A stretch of DNA of 64,000 nucleotides from Sphingobacterium mizutaii (GCF_900187125.1 NZ_LT906468.1:3410001-3474000); one strand, 5' to 3'. Positions 44,874-54,601 are shown, counted from the stretch's first letter. The notes: a model not told the origin generated them from the letters alone. A program made the numbers and translations.

Positions 44874-47537
44874 ATGAAGAACTCAATTAACCTTATTCGG
44901 TTACTGTTGTTTTCATTTGCTTTTATTCAAACAGTGTTTGCCCAACAAATCACTAGCCCGAAGGAGCATTTTGGATTCAATATTGGCGATGATTACCAAT
45001 TGGCAACATTCACCGAAACTGAACAGTATTTCAAGAAATTAGACCAGCAATCCGATCGCTTGCTCTATACCGTCATTGGGAAGACCGAAGAAGGTAGAGA
45101 TCAATGTATGTTGATCATCAGTTCTCCTGAAAACTTAAAAAACCTGGAAGAATTCAAGAACATTTCGACTAAATTGGCTCATGCTGACCTATCCGAAGCG
45201 GAAGCGCGTGACTTGGCTCAAAAGGGTAAGAGCATTGTCTGGATTGATGGCGGCCTACACTCCAACGAAGTAGTCGGAACGCACCAATTGATCCAAACGG
45301 CTTATCTATTGGCATCATCCAATGATCTTGAAACCAAGAAAATCTTGGAAAATAGCATTGTCTTAATGGTACATGCCAACCCTGACGGGCAAGAGTTGAT
45401 CTCCAATTGGTACATGCGTGAAAAAACGCCAAATAAAAGATCAGGAAACTATGTTCCTGTCCTTTATCAGAAATACGCAGGCCATGATAACAACCGCGAT
45501 TTTTTCATGCTGAACCTGAAGGAATCCCAAAATATGGCAAGACAGCTATTTGTTGAATGGATTCCACAGATCATGTACAACCACCATCAAACAGCCCCTG
45601 CCGGTGCTGTAGTGGCTGGTGCGCCATATCGCGATCCGTTCAACTATGTTTTCGACCCAATCTTGATGTCTGGCATCGATGCTTTAGGAGCAGCTATGTC
45701 TTCAAGGTTGAATGCAGAAGGCAAACCTGGCTATACGGCTAAGGATGGTTCGGTATTCTCTACTTGGTATAACGGTGGATTGAGAACGACCACTTATTTC
45801 CACAATATGATGGGCCTATTGACTGAAATGATCGGTAATCCTACTCCATTTGAAATCCCGCTAGTTCCTAACCGACTGATCCCAAACAATGATACTCAAA
45901 ACCCAGTGATTCCACAGGTATGGCATTTCCAACAGTCTATTGATTATTCTGTTTCCTTGAACTATGCCGTATTGAACTATGCGAGTCGCTATAAGGATGA
46001 GGTCTTGTACAACATGTTCAGAATGGGCAAGAATTCCATCGAGCGTGGATCCAAAGATTTTTGGCCTTTATCTCCAAGCAAGGTTGCTGTCATTGATACA
46101 GCTTTCCAGCAAGCCAAGAGAAAAGACCCAAAAATCGAGAACAACCGAGAAGCTGAAAGGAAGCTATTGGGCAGTCTTTTCGACAACAAATCACTTCGTG
46201 ACCCAAGGGGATTTATTATCCCTGCCGACCAAGCTGATTTTGTAAAAGCTACCGATTTCGTGAATGCATTGATCCAAAATGGAATCGACATCCAACAGGC
46301 CAATGCAGACTTTACCGTAAATGGCAAGAAATACGTTAAGGGTTCTTATATCATCAAGACCGATCAAGCATTCCGTCCTCATATCTTGGACATGTTTGAG
46401 CCCCAGGATCACCCAGATGATTTCCAATACCCAGGAGGCCCTCCTATCCCACCATACGATGCTGCCGGATGGACATTGGCTTACCTGATGGACGTGAAGT
46501 TTGACCGTATCTTAGATGACTTCAACGGTCCTTTCCAAGACTTGACGAATGGAAAAGTGATCCAGTTGGCTGAAGTGGCTAAACCAAAAGGCAAGTATTT
46601 AAGGCTTCCAGCGACCATCAACGAATCATTCCGCGTAAGCAATGATTTGTTAAAACAAGGCAAGAATGTATGGCGTGATGAATCCAATGGCGATATCTAT
46701 GTAGAAAACAATGCGAATGTTAAATTGATCTTTGCTGCAGAAGCTAGTAATAGCTTGCCAAAACAAAGCAAAAAAATCAAAACTTTGCGTATTGCACTTT
46801 GGGATACCTATGGCGGAAGTATGCCATCAGGATGGTTAAGGTTCTTAATGGAGAAATACCATTATAACTTTGATGTCATCTATGCACCAGATATCGACAA
46901 GGGTAATCTGAATGCAAAATATGATATCATTATCTTTCCTGGAAACTCCATTCCAAGGTTCAACAGCAATGCCAATGCATCATCCTATTATGGTCGCATG
47001 CCTGCAGAAGCCCCAGAAAACATCCCTTCTCCTTACAAAGAGAGATGGGGCCGCTTAACTGAGCAGAAGTCCATTCCAGTATTGAAAGCATTCTTGGAAA
47101 ATGGCGGTAAAATCGTGACCATAGGAAGCAGCTCTGATTTAGCAGAACATTTAGAATTAGGGGTAGAAAACCATTTGGTAGACGCCCAACACAAAGCCCT
47201 GAAGAGAACAGACTTCTATACGCCAGGTTCAGTTTTGACCGCAAAAGTTGCAAAAGGAATTGCCAGTACTTGGGGATATAATGATCAAATTGATCTTTAT
47301 TACAGCAATGACAACCTGTACAGAATCACGAATAACAACATCAAACCATTGATGTGGTTTGATTCCGAAAAAGTGTTAAAGAGTGGTTGGTCATGGGGAC
47401 AGAAGTATTTGAAAGATGGTGTTATTGCATTTGAAGCGCCAGTAGGCAAAGGCAAATTGGTATCATTTGGGAATGATATTAATTTCCGTGCGCAGACTCA
47501 TGGAACTTTCAAGTTATTGTTCAACCAATTGCAGTAA
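44874..47537 (+). CDS. Secreted M14 family zinc carboxypeptidase
   Basis: An 887-residue exported peptidase with a signal peptide (about residues 1-23, ending VFAQ). The M14 zinc site is HSNE (His129, Glu132 in DGGLHSNEVVG); MVHANPDGQEL near 163 and NNRDFFMLNLKE near 207 shape the pocket; YNHHQTAPAG near 238 supplies the third His. GLLTEMIGNP near 312 carries the likely catalytic Glu. Residues about 620-887 form a second domain resembling a class-I amidotransferase-like fold (LRIALWDTYGGSMPSGW, YDIIIFPGNSIPR, GKGKLVSFG), as in other large bacteroidetal M14 proteins. Probably periplasmic or extracellular peptide trimming. Confidence 0.88.
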   Translation: MKNSINLIRLLLFSFAFIQTVFAQQITSPKEHFGFNIGDDYQLATFTETEQYFKKLDQQSDRLLYTVIGKTEEGRDQCMLIISSPENLKNLEEFKNISTKLAHADLSEAEARDLAQKGKSIVWIDGGLHSNEVVGTHQLIQTAYLLASSNDLETKKILENSIVLMVHANPDGQELISNWYMREKTPNKRSGNYVPVLYQKYAGHDNNRDFFMLNLKESQNMARQLFVEWIPQIMYNHHQTAPAGAVVAGAPYRDPFNYVFDPILMSGIDALGAAMSSRLNAEGKPGYTAKDGSVFSTWYNGGLRTTTYFHNMMGLLTEMIGNPTPFEIPLVPNRLIPNNDTQNPVIPQVWHFQQSIDYSVSLNYAVLNYASRYKDEVLYNMFRMGKNSIERGSKDFWPLSPSKVAVIDTAFQQAKRKDPKIENNREAERKLLGSLFDNKSLRDPRGFIIPADQADFVKATDFVNALIQNGIDIQQANADFTVNGKKYVKGSYIIKTDQAFRPHILDMFEPQDHPDDFQYPGGPPIPPYDAAGWTLAYLMDVKFDRILDDFNGPFQDLTNGKVIQLAEVAKPKGKYLRLPATINESFRVSNDLLKQGKNVWRDESNGDIYVENNANVKLIFAAEASNSLPKQSKKIKTLRIALWDTYGGSMPSGWLRFLMEKYHYNFDVIYAPDIDKGNLNAKYDIIIFPGNSIPRFNSNANASSYYGRMPAEAPENIPSPYKERWGRLTEQKSIPVLKAFLENGGKIVTIGSSSDLAEHLELGVENHLVDAQHKALKRTDFYTPGSVLTAKVAKGIASTWGYNDQIDLYYSNDNLYRITNNNIKPLMWFDSEKVLKSGWSWGQKYLKDGVIAFEAPVGKGKLVSFGNDINFRAQTHGTFKLLFNQLQ

Positions 47538-47557
47538 TTAAAATCAACATAAATTTT

Positions 47558-47585
47558 AAGGCCATATCTCTACGGATATGGCCTT
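47558..47585 (+). terminator. Terminator of the M14 peptidase gene
   Basis: An 11-bp stem AAGGCCATATC/GATATGGCCTT (47558-47568 with 47575-47585) has a 6-base loop and a T-rich tail. Confidence 0.85.
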
Positions 47586-47835
47586 TTCTTTTTCTTTGTA
47601 ACAAAACCTCATGGAGTGAACCTAAATAGATATGCTGTTAACCCATAGACCTGATTCGGGACACATTCCGAATTTTCGCAAAATGATCCATTCAAACCTG
47701 CTACTATCTTCGAAGCATTCTCGAACATGGCTCGAATGAAACCAAAAGCAAACTAATTGTTGCAAATGCAAACCGTAAAGAAAAGCGAAAAGAAATCAGG
47801 GATAAAAATTAGCTGAGGAGGGGAATCAATAAAGA
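47586..47835. other. Spacer between M14 peptidase and ddl
   Basis: About 250 bp between the two terminators of convergent genes. I see no gene, tRNA or clear repeat. Its base composition is less AT-rich than other spacers here, which may mean a decayed sequence. Confidence 0.4.
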
Positions 47836-47863
47836 ACGGCAAAGAAAATTACCTCTTTGCCGT
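47836..47863 (-). terminator. Terminator of ddl
   Basis: A 10-bp stem ACGGCAAAGA/TCTTTGCCGT (47836-47845 with 47854-47863) has an 8-base loop. On the minus strand it is followed by TTCTTTATT. Confidence 0.65.
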
Positions 47864-47881
47864 ACTTCTATTAAGAATATT

Positions 47882-48889
47882 TTAAATGTCGTTTTTAGCG
47901 GCTTCGATCAATTCTGTATAGAATGCAGTTTCAGTACGGCCAGCTGCACGGACCTGTTGGGGTATAAAACTTTGAGCCGTTTGTCCGGGAATGGTGTTGA
48001 TCTCAATGAAGTAGAATTTATCCGTGTCATTTTGGATAAAGAAATCCACACGGACCATACCTTTGCAATTTAAGCGGACATAAACCTCACGGATAATGGC
48101 ATCCGCCCTGTCTTTCTGTTCTTGGTTCAGGTCGGCTGGAGTAATCTCCTGAGTCAGTCCAGGTGTATATTTTGCTTCAAAGTCAAAGAATTCCCTCGTT
48201 GTGATTACTTCTGTTGCAGGAAGTACTTGAAGCTCGCCTTTGGAATCCCTAAAGATCCCTTGGGAGAATTCCCGCCCTTTCACAAACTCTTCTACCAATA
48301 CTTGCATACCGGTCCCTTCTGCATCGTAAGCTTCATCTAAGGCTTTAGGAAGTTCTTCCCAGGTATTAACCTTGTTCATACCGATGCTGCTACCACCTGC
48401 ATTTGGTTTTACAAATAAGGGTAGCGTTAATTTTTCTTTGACCAGATCAAATGCTTTGGGTCTGTCGATATCAAATAAAAGAACTGATTTTGCGACGTTC
48501 AATTCCGGGATGTCCTGGATAATAGCCTTGGTATAGCCCTTGTTCATGGTCAAGGATGACGTCAAAGCGCCACAAGAAGTATAAGACAATCCGATCATAT
48601 CCAAATAGCCTTGCAACCTGCCATCTTCACCTGGCGTACCATGTAAAATAATAAAGGCAACATCAAAACGCAGCTTTTCATTATTGATGTTCAAGGAGAA
48701 ATCTTGACGGTCAATTTCGTGTTTTTGGCCGTTTTCATCTGTATAAGCCCAACTTTCCAATGTAATATCAATTAGATACACATCGTATTTTTCCTTATCA
48801 ATTTTGGAGTAAACAAATGCCGAACTTTTATAAGAAATTTCAGCCTCTCCAGTGTAACCACCCGTAATTAATGCTACTTTAGTTTTCAT
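47882..48889 (-). CDS. ddl: D-alanine-D-alanine ligase
   Basis: A 335-residue ATP-grasp enzyme that joins two D-alanines for peptidoglycan. The N-domain has ITGGYTGEAEISYKSS (about residues 7-22, GG-E signature), and FIILHGTPGEDGRLQGYLDM (about 80-99) is the core family motif. The ATP-binding loop PLFVKPNAGGSSIGMNKV is near 155, and the C-terminal FYFIEINTIPGQTAQS near 293 has the metal-binding Glu/Asn. TATATTTG on the minus strand just upstream is the likely -7 box. It is divergent from the PASTA protein and MltG genes, also cell-wall related. Confidence 0.96.
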   Translation of the reverse strand: MKTKVALITGGYTGEAEISYKSSAFVYSKIDKEKYDVYLIDITLESWAYTDENGQKHEIDRQDFSLNINNEKLRFDVAFIILHGTPGEDGRLQGYLDMIGLSYTSCGALTSSLTMNKGYTKAIIQDIPELNVAKSVLLFDIDRPKAFDLVKEKLTLPLFVKPNAGGSSIGMNKVNTWEELPKALDEAYDAEGTGMQVLVEEFVKGREFSQGIFRDSKGELQVLPATEVITTREFFDFEAKYTPGLTQEITPADLNQEQKDRADAIIREVYVRLNCKGMVRVDFFIQNDTDKFYFIEINTIPGQTAQSFIPQQVRAAGRTETAFYTELIEAAKNDI

Positions 48890-48906
48890 ATGTAATAATC
48901 GAGAAG

Positions 48907-48914
48907 CAAATATA
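48907..48914 (-). promoter_or_regulatory. -7 promoter box for ddl
   Basis: TATATTTG matches TAnnTTTG exactly and lies 17 bp upstream of the ddl ATG, which would give a very short leader. No TTTG at the usual -33 distance. Confidence 0.45.
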
Positions 48915-49030
48915 ATTTGAGATACGAGGAAAAACGAATATTTTTGCCTTTATATTAGCAGTATTTGCGTGAAATTGTAAAATTGGAATTAATATTGTTA
49001 ATAGGATAATCAAAAAAAACTCATTAATAG

Positions 49031-49828
49031 ATGTCGAAGTTCTTTTTATACTTGAGAACGAGTGCTTTCAGGAAAAACTTAATTGCAGGGCTCATTTTCA
49101 TTGTCATTCTTTTTATTTTAGTTTATTTCGGATTAAAGATCTACACTAAGCACGGTGATTCTCAAGAAGTTCCTCTATTGAAAGGCTTGAACATCAGTGA
49201 AGCTTTGAACGTATTGGACAAGGCCGGGTTAGAGGTTGAGATCGATTCGATCTACCAAATGGATGCAAAACCAGGCTTGGTAATCGACCAAGATCCTGAC
49301 CCTAAGAGCCATGTGAAAGGTGGTCGTACGATTTATTTGACCATCATTACCCAATCCGCACCTGAAATTGCATTCCCAGAAGTAATTGATAAGACTTTTA
49401 TCGAGGCATCTGCCATTTTGAAGAACCATTCTTTAAAGATTGCTGATACCGTTTATAGAAATGATATCGCCAGAGATGTGGTATTGGACGTAAAATTTGC
49501 CGGTCAACCGATCCGTCCGGGACGTATGGTTCCGAAAGGTTCTAAAATCAGCTTGATTTTAGGAAATGGCCGTGGAGATGATGAGGTTGAAATCCCAGTT
49601 TTGATTGGATTGAACTTGACAGAAGCAAAATTTGCTTTGGCTGGAAAAGGATTGACCTTAGGTTCGGTTTCCTTCGATGGCAACTCCAATGATACCCTAG
49701 GTTCTGTGGTAGTCAAACAAAACCCAGACACCAGTGCTAAGATTATTTCAATTGGTAATGCTATCCATGTTACTTTAGGAAAACCGGCAGAACCAGCTCC
49801 AACAACGACTACTCCACTAAACCCATAA
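49031..49828 (+). CDS. PASTA-domain envelope protein
   Basis: A 265-residue protein with one N-terminal membrane helix (residues 16-38) and then three PASTA repeats of about 65 residues. The repeats begin at about 45 (VPLLKGLNISEALNVLDKAG), 118 (FPEVIDKTFIEASAILKNHS) and 187 (IPVLIGLNLTEAKFALAGKG). It ends in a Pro/Thr tail. PASTA domains bind peptidoglycan stem peptides or beta-lactams; no kinase domain is attached here. It is membrane-anchored facing the periplasm. It starts a run of envelope genes: mltG is 1 bp downstream and ddl is divergent. Confidence 0.9.
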   Translation: MSKFFLYLRTSAFRKNLIAGLIFIVILFILVYFGLKIYTKHGDSQEVPLLKGLNISEALNVLDKAGLEVEIDSIYQMDAKPGLVIDQDPDPKSHVKGGRTIYLTIITQSAPEIAFPEVIDKTFIEASAILKNHSLKIADTVYRNDIARDVVLDVKFAGQPIRPGRMVPKGSKISLILGNGRGDDEVEIPVLIGLNLTEAKFALAGKGLTLGSVSFDGNSNDTLGSVVVKQNPDTSAKIISIGNAIHVTLGKPAEPAPTTTTPLNP

Positions 49829-49829
49829 C

Positions 49830-50873
49830 ATGGCTGAGAACAGAAAAAAAAGAAAAGGATTAGGGATTGTACTTATCATTATCTTATTGATAGTTCTGGT
49901 AGGTGCATGGATAGGATACCAAGCCTTTATGGCACCAAGTATTGCCACGGATGAGGAATACTTCTATGTAAAAACCGATGAGCCCTATGCGAGTGTTATC
50001 TCGAGGATTGAGTCGGAAGGTATTGTCAAAAACCCAACCTATTTCAATTATGTAGCAAAGGCCATGGATTTGGAGAGCAGCGGCATTAAAGCGGGACGCT
50101 ATAAACTTTCTCAGGACATGAGCAATCGCCGATTGATCGGGAACTTACGTGGTGGTTATCAGGACGCTGTGAAATTCAGGTTCCAGAATGTACGCTTGAG
50201 ACAGGATTTTGCAGGTTTATTGGGCAGAGACTTTGAAGCAGATTCACTGACTTTCATTAACCTTTTGAATGATGAGAAATTGGCTGAGAAATATGGCTTC
50301 AACAAAGAGAATTTCTTCAGCATGTTCGTTCCAAATACGTATGAAATCTATTGGAATACCAAGCCTGAAGAAATCATTGATCGTTTTTCAAAGGAATATG
50401 AGAAATTTTGGAATGCAGAACGCAGAGCCAAGGCAGATTCATTAGGAATGACGATCCAAGAGGTGAGCACCTTGGCCTCCATCGTGAAGGGAGAAGCCTT
50501 GCACGTGGATGAAATGCCAAAAATTGCCGGTCTATATATCAACAGATTGAAGAAAGGAATGCTTTTGCAAGCAGATCCAACGGTGATCTTTGCCAATAAC
50601 GACTTCACGATCCGTAGGGTGCTGAACAGACATTTGACCATTGACAATCCATATAATACTTACCGATTTAAGGGATTGCCTCCGGGACCGATCATGATGC
50701 CAAGCATTGCTTCTATTGATGCGGTATTGAATTATGATCAGCATCCATACATCTATATGTGTGCTAAAGATGATTTTTCAGGGTACCATTTGTATGCAGA
50801 AACGGTTGCTGAGCACTTGATCAATGCGCGTAAATTCCAAAAAGCACTTGACGCAAGAAATATCAAGAAATAA
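49830..50873 (+). CDS. mltG: Endolytic peptidoglycan transglycosylase MltG
   Basis: A 347-residue protein with an N-terminal membrane helix (about residues 10-30), a LysM-like middle region (DEPYASVISRIESEGIV, KAGRYKLSQDMSNRRLIGNL) and the YceG/MltG catalytic domain. TLASIVKGEA (about 211-220) has the catalytic Glu, and LLQADPTVIFANN, YNTYRFKGLPPGPI and YAETVAEHLINARKF follow. The enzyme cuts nascent glycan strands and sets their length. Only one base separates it from the PASTA gene and the next gene begins directly after its stop. Confidence 0.93.
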   Translation: MAENRKKRKGLGIVLIIILLIVLVGAWIGYQAFMAPSIATDEEYFYVKTDEPYASVISRIESEGIVKNPTYFNYVAKAMDLESSGIKAGRYKLSQDMSNRRLIGNLRGGYQDAVKFRFQNVRLRQDFAGLLGRDFEADSLTFINLLNDEKLAEKYGFNKENFFSMFVPNTYEIYWNTKPEEIIDRFSKEYEKFWNAERRAKADSLGMTIQEVSTLASIVKGEALHVDEMPKIAGLYINRLKKGMLLQADPTVIFANNDFTIRRVLNRHLTIDNPYNTYRFKGLPPGPIMMPSIASIDAVLNYDQHPYIYMCAKDDFSGYHLYAETVAEHLINARKFQKALDARNIKK

Positions 50874-50874
50874 T

Positions 50875-51285
50875 ATGTTTCATTACCAGCATCAGATCAG
50901 GGTTCGTTACGCGGAGACAGACAATATGGGTTATGTCTATTATGGGAACTATGCGACTTATTACGAAGTTGCCCGTACTGAAATGTTAAGGAGCACGGGG
51001 ATTTCCTATAAGCAACTAGAGGAAATGGGTGTGATGTTGCCTGTGATCGAATTGAGCTGCAAATTTAATAAGGCGGCGAAATATGATGATTTAGTAACCA
51101 TAAATATTTATATTAGAGAAAAACCAGGAATAAGGATTAAATTTGAATATGAGCTGTTTAATGAATCTGGAGAGTTGTTGAATACAGGCTCTACCCAACT
51201 GGTATTTGTGGACATGGAAAGAAACAGACCCTGCAAACCTCCTCAGATTTTCATAGATAAGATGGCTCCATTTTTTGGAGAATAA
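50875..51285 (+). CDS. Acyl-CoA thioesterase, 4HBT/YbgC-like hotdog fold
   Basis: A 136-residue single hotdog-domain enzyme. The active-site signature RYAETDNMGYVYYGNYATYY (residues 9-28) has the catalytic Asp of the 4-hydroxybenzoyl-CoA thioesterase family. A C-terminal VFVDMERNRPCKPP segment closes the fold. ATG 50875 follows the mltG stop by one base; a longer frame inside mltG is not credible. Its stop overlaps the next ATG by one base (TAATG). YbgC relatives hydrolyse acyl-CoA or acyl-ACP near the Tol-Pal and phospholipid machinery; substrate unknown here. Confidence 0.9.
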   Translation: MFHYQHQIRVRYAETDNMGYVYYGNYATYYEVARTEMLRSTGISYKQLEEMGVMLPVIELSCKFNKAAKYDDLVTINIYIREKPGIRIKFEYELFNESGELLNTGSTQLVFVDMERNRPCKPPQIFIDKMAPFFGE

Positions 51286-52250
51286 TGAAAAAAATTCACC
51301 AGCATCTTCTGTACGTCAAACCTTATGACAGATTTATCGAGTGGACCAAATCTGCGACCTTACCGGGGTTTGGCAAATTACCACTCTATACGGTCATGGT
51401 ATTTTTCTTTCAGGAGATCGCCCGTGAGTCCATTATCAACAAAGCCTCTTCCCTAGCCTACAATTTTATGTTGGCTGTATTTCCTGGAATCATTTTCCTA
51501 TTTACGCTGATCCCCTATATACCTGTTGACAATTTCCAGGAACAATTGATGGAATTGATCCAGTTGGCCCTGCCCAACAGCGCTTTTGAAATCTTGGAGA
51601 CGACCTTGGAGGATATCATCAAGCGACAGAACGGAGGATTGCTTTCGGCCGGTTTTGTGCTCTGTACATTCTTTGCGACCAATGGTATGACCACCTTGAT
51701 GATGAGCTTCAATAAAGCATCTTTATCCAAAGAGTCGAGAACTTGGTTTCAAAGAAGAGTGGTGGCTCTAGCCCTTTCCCTTGCCATCGTTTTGGCATTG
51801 GCCGTGGGAATCGCACTTTATGCGGGGTCAAACTACTTGATAAATTACTTGAAGACACATATTGATTACGATCTGAAATGGTTCTGGGCATTTGCGATCA
51901 AGCTAGCCCAATGGATCATTTTGTTTGGTATCTATTTTTTTACAGTGAGCCTTATCTATAAGTTTGGGCCAAGCTCCACAAAAAAATGGAAGCTATTTAC
52001 ACCTGGTGCTACTTTGGCAACTTTATTGGCCATGTTGTCCTTTTCATTTTTCACCTTTTATATCAATAATTTTGGCGCCTATAACAAATTATACGGTTCC
52101 ATCGGCACATTGATCGTGGTGATGATCTGGATGTACATCAACGCCCTTATCCTGATAATTGGCTTCGAATTAAATGCGAGCATCGCGCTCTCAAAACAGA
52201 GTATTAAAATTGTTAAACCGAGGGTGTACAACTCGTTTAAACCAAACTAA
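51285..52250 (+). CDS. YihY/virulence factor BrkB family membrane protein
   Basis: A 321-residue inner-membrane protein with about six membrane helices: 55-70, 105-130, 150-185, 200-230, 235-265 and 275-300. The family mark is KASSLAYNFMLAVFPGIIFLF (first 20 residues, about 51-70) and the C-terminal YGSIGTLIVVMIWMYINALI, then GFELNASIA, near 265-305. YihY proteins are conserved but of unproven function; a role as a transporter or lipid-handling protein has been proposed. Its start overlaps the thioesterase stop by one base. Last gene of the PASTA-mltG-thioesterase block. Confidence 0.9.
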   Translation: MKKIHQHLLYVKPYDRFIEWTKSATLPGFGKLPLYTVMVFFFQEIARESIINKASSLAYNFMLAVFPGIIFLFTLIPYIPVDNFQEQLMELIQLALPNSAFEILETTLEDIIKRQNGGLLSAGFVLCTFFATNGMTTLMMSFNKASLSKESRTWFQRRVVALALSLAIVLALAVGIALYAGSNYLINYLKTHIDYDLKWFWAFAIKLAQWIILFGIYFFTVSLIYKFGPSSTKKWKLFTPGATLATLLAMLSFSFFTFYINNFGAYNKLYGSIGTLIVVMIWMYINALILIIGFELNASIALSKQSIKIVKPRVYNSFKPN

Positions 52251-52337
52251 ATTTAATTTATTATAAATTTATTATTATTGTAATCGTATTGTGGAATTTG
52301 TTAGCGCGAATTACCAATTATACCGAGATATTTACCG

Positions 52338-54497
52338 ATGGAAGACAAGGATTTACAAAAGCGGAACAAGCGGAACCAGAACGTAAGGAATATCCTGTTG
52401 AGTTCAATAATTTTATTGTTCATCACTTTTGTTATTTTTTTTATTTTTTCCTATATCCAGTATAAGAGTATTCAGAACAAAATCCAGAACATTTATACTT
52501 CGGTAAACAGTGACCAGAATAATTTCTCAGAATTATTGACCATATTCAGTGAGGCAGAGGATCATTTTAGGGTGTTCTCCATTACCTATAATATCCAAGA
52601 TTACAATTCATATCGCTCCAAACTGATCACTTTAAAATCAGCGGTCGATTCCTTGATCAAAGTGCGGAATGCAGAATCCCAAACCTTCAGCGACAAGAAT
52701 TATAAAGGGCGCAAATTGGAGGACCTCTTGCCTAAATACAGCCAATTGAATTCTAAATTGGACTCTATTTTGGTGGCCTCTGAAACCTTGAAGACCTTTA
52801 ACATCCAAGCAAACAATGAAACGAACATCACGCTTCCGAAAGCAAAGGAACCCGCAGCCATCGTTCCGAATGAACCAAAGAAGGTCGTAGTCAAGAAGAA
52901 ATCCTTGCTCAAGCGGATCTTCCAAAAGGGGGATGATACCATTACGGTTGAAACCGGTGTTCCTACCCATACCCAACAAGTAACTGAGCAAAATGCAAAC
53001 CTGAAAAACATCATCAGGCAAGGAAATACTCAAGCGGAGAACAGGTTAAAAGAACTGAAGCAGACCCTGACCGATATCCGTAAAAATGAAAGATCATTAC
53101 TGGCAGATAACTTTACCCTGCTCCACAGTGCCAACCAACTGATCCGCATCATTCATGAAGAGCGTATCCAGATCCAAAGAGATAAAACAGACCATGAACT
53201 GAGCATCTTGATCGCAAGAACAGATACCTTTAAATGGCAGATCATAATTTCCCTGACCTTTGTTTTCATCGTGATCTGTATCTTGGTATACTACCAATTC
53301 TTTACGAACTATTATGAGCGCAAATTATTGGATGAGCGTGTATATGCTTCGAAATTAGCCGAGCAAAAAACGGATATCCTAGCAGAGATTACCCATGAGA
53401 TCCGAACGCCAATTAATTCCTTGATTGGGATCGTGGACTTATTGAAGAGCCGCAAGGACCTTTACCAAGCCAATGATATCCATCTATTGGAATCAGCTTA
53501 TACTAATATTACAGCGACTTCAAAAACCATCAATGATATCCTGAACTTGAGCAAAATAGATCAACAGAACAATATTGAAGCAATCCACTTTGACTTTGTT
53601 GACCTATTGATTGATGTTGTGGAAACGCACCGCAACCATGCTGAGATGAAAGGGATAGAATTGGCCTATGAGGTTGACAAGGATCAACCGACGGTGATTT
53701 TCTCAGATGAATTTAAGGTGCGTCAGATCATGAGCAACTTAGTGAGCAATGCGATCAAATATTCGAATGCCGGAAAGGTGGTGGCAAGTGCCATCGTTGA
53801 CGATCAAAGCAACCTTATCTTTAAGGTATCGGATCAGGGGCAAGGAATTCCAGATGCATTGAAGAAGAACATATTCAAGAAATATTATACGGTCAATAAA
53901 TCGAATAAGGTTGAAGGCGGTGTTGGATTGGGTCTATATATAACCAAGAATATCGTCAGTACCTTGAAGGGTAAGATCAACTTTAAAACCAATGCTGGCC
54001 AAGGCACGACCTTTAAGGTAGAAATCCCAATTCCTAAGCCTAAATTCCGTCGGAAGACCTCGATGAATATCCAGAAGATCAGTGATTTTTCAAAGGATTT
54101 AAGTTGGTTGATCGTGGATGATAACGCCCTGAATTTGCTGTATTTGAAGCAGTTTTTCTCGTTACATACCCATGTCAAGACAGCGACGAACGGAAAAGAG
54201 GCTTTGGAGATATTGAGCAGGTTTCCGATTGACGTTGTTGTTACCGACATCAACATGCCGATCATGACGGGCGACGAATTATTGGCGACCGTGAGGGACA
54301 ACCCTGCTTACAACTCGGTTAAAATAATAGCCACATCTTCTGATAATGAACAAGTTAAGAAGCTGGAAAAAGAGCGTCAGGTTTTATTTGACGGGATTTT
54401 GATCAAGCCATTTAATGAGCGGAAACTGACAGAAGTGATCGTAAAAACGATCTATCCTATCTTTGAGGACAGCGACGAGTTACGTCAAGAATCCTAA
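52338..54497 (+). CDS. Hybrid sensor histidine kinase / response regulator
   Basis: A 719-residue membrane kinase. TM1 is about residues 17-39. A helical periplasmic or coiled region of about 260 residues with a basic loop near 180 leads to TM2 (about 298-321). The HisKA domain has EITHEIRTPINSLIG with phospho-acceptor His353. HATPase motifs are the N box MSNLVSNAIKYS (about 463), GQGIPD and GGVGLGLYITKNI. The receiver domain has Asp594/Asp595 (WLIVDDNALN) and phospho-Asp637 (VVVTDINMP). No DNA-binding output is attached and no response regulator is adjacent, so output needs a partner; an Hpt protein is encoded at 33261-33617. Confidence 0.93.
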   Translation: MEDKDLQKRNKRNQNVRNILLSSIILLFITFVIFFIFSYIQYKSIQNKIQNIYTSVNSDQNNFSELLTIFSEAEDHFRVFSITYNIQDYNSYRSKLITLKSAVDSLIKVRNAESQTFSDKNYKGRKLEDLLPKYSQLNSKLDSILVASETLKTFNIQANNETNITLPKAKEPAAIVPNEPKKVVVKKKSLLKRIFQKGDDTITVETGVPTHTQQVTEQNANLKNIIRQGNTQAENRLKELKQTLTDIRKNERSLLADNFTLLHSANQLIRIIHEERIQIQRDKTDHELSILIARTDTFKWQIIISLTFVFIVICILVYYQFFTNYYERKLLDERVYASKLAEQKTDILAEITHEIRTPINSLIGIVDLLKSRKDLYQANDIHLLESAYTNITATSKTINDILNLSKIDQQNNIEAIHFDFVDLLIDVVETHRNHAEMKGIELAYEVDKDQPTVIFSDEFKVRQIMSNLVSNAIKYSNAGKVVASAIVDDQSNLIFKVSDQGQGIPDALKKNIFKKYYTVNKSNKVEGGVGLGLYITKNIVSTLKGKINFKTNAGQGTTFKVEIPIPKPKFRRKTSMNIQKISDFSKDLSWLIVDDNALNLLYLKQFFSLHTHVKTATNGKEALEILSRFPIDVVVTDINMPIMTGDELLATVRDNPAYNSVKIIATSSDNEQVKKLEKERQVLFDGILIKPFNERKLTEVIVKTIYPIFEDSDELRQES

Positions 54498-54534
54498 ACA
54501 TTTTAAACTTTTTAAACTTTTTTACATCTAAACT

Positions 54535-54563
54535 CTTGTAAATAAAAGTTTTTCGTATCTTTG
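54535..54563 (+). promoter_or_regulatory. Promoter of rpsA
   Basis: The -7 box TATCTTTG (54556-54563) and a CTTG -33-like box (54535-54538), spaced 17 bp, match the Bacteroidota promoter layout. Transcription would start near 54569, at the base of the hairpin that follows. Confidence 0.6.
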
Positions 54564-54566
54564 CAA

Positions 54567-54590
54567 TCCCTACATTGTAGGGAAAAGGAG
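54567..54590 (+). promoter_or_regulatory. rpsA leader: 5'-terminal hairpin and Shine-Dalgarno
   Basis: CCCTACATTGTAGGG (54568-54582) forms a 6-bp GC-rich hairpin at the predicted 5' end of the mRNA. AAGGAG (54585-54590) follows, 11 bases before the ATG. Both features are unusual in this phylum, where SD sequences are rare; together they may control S1 synthesis or mRNA stability (inference). Confidence 0.45.
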
Positions 54591-54601
54591 ATTATTAATT
54601 A

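Noticed and set aside
47586..47835. Possible gene remnant between the M14 peptidase and ddl
   Set aside because: No frame gave a recognisable product, so I leave it as spacer.
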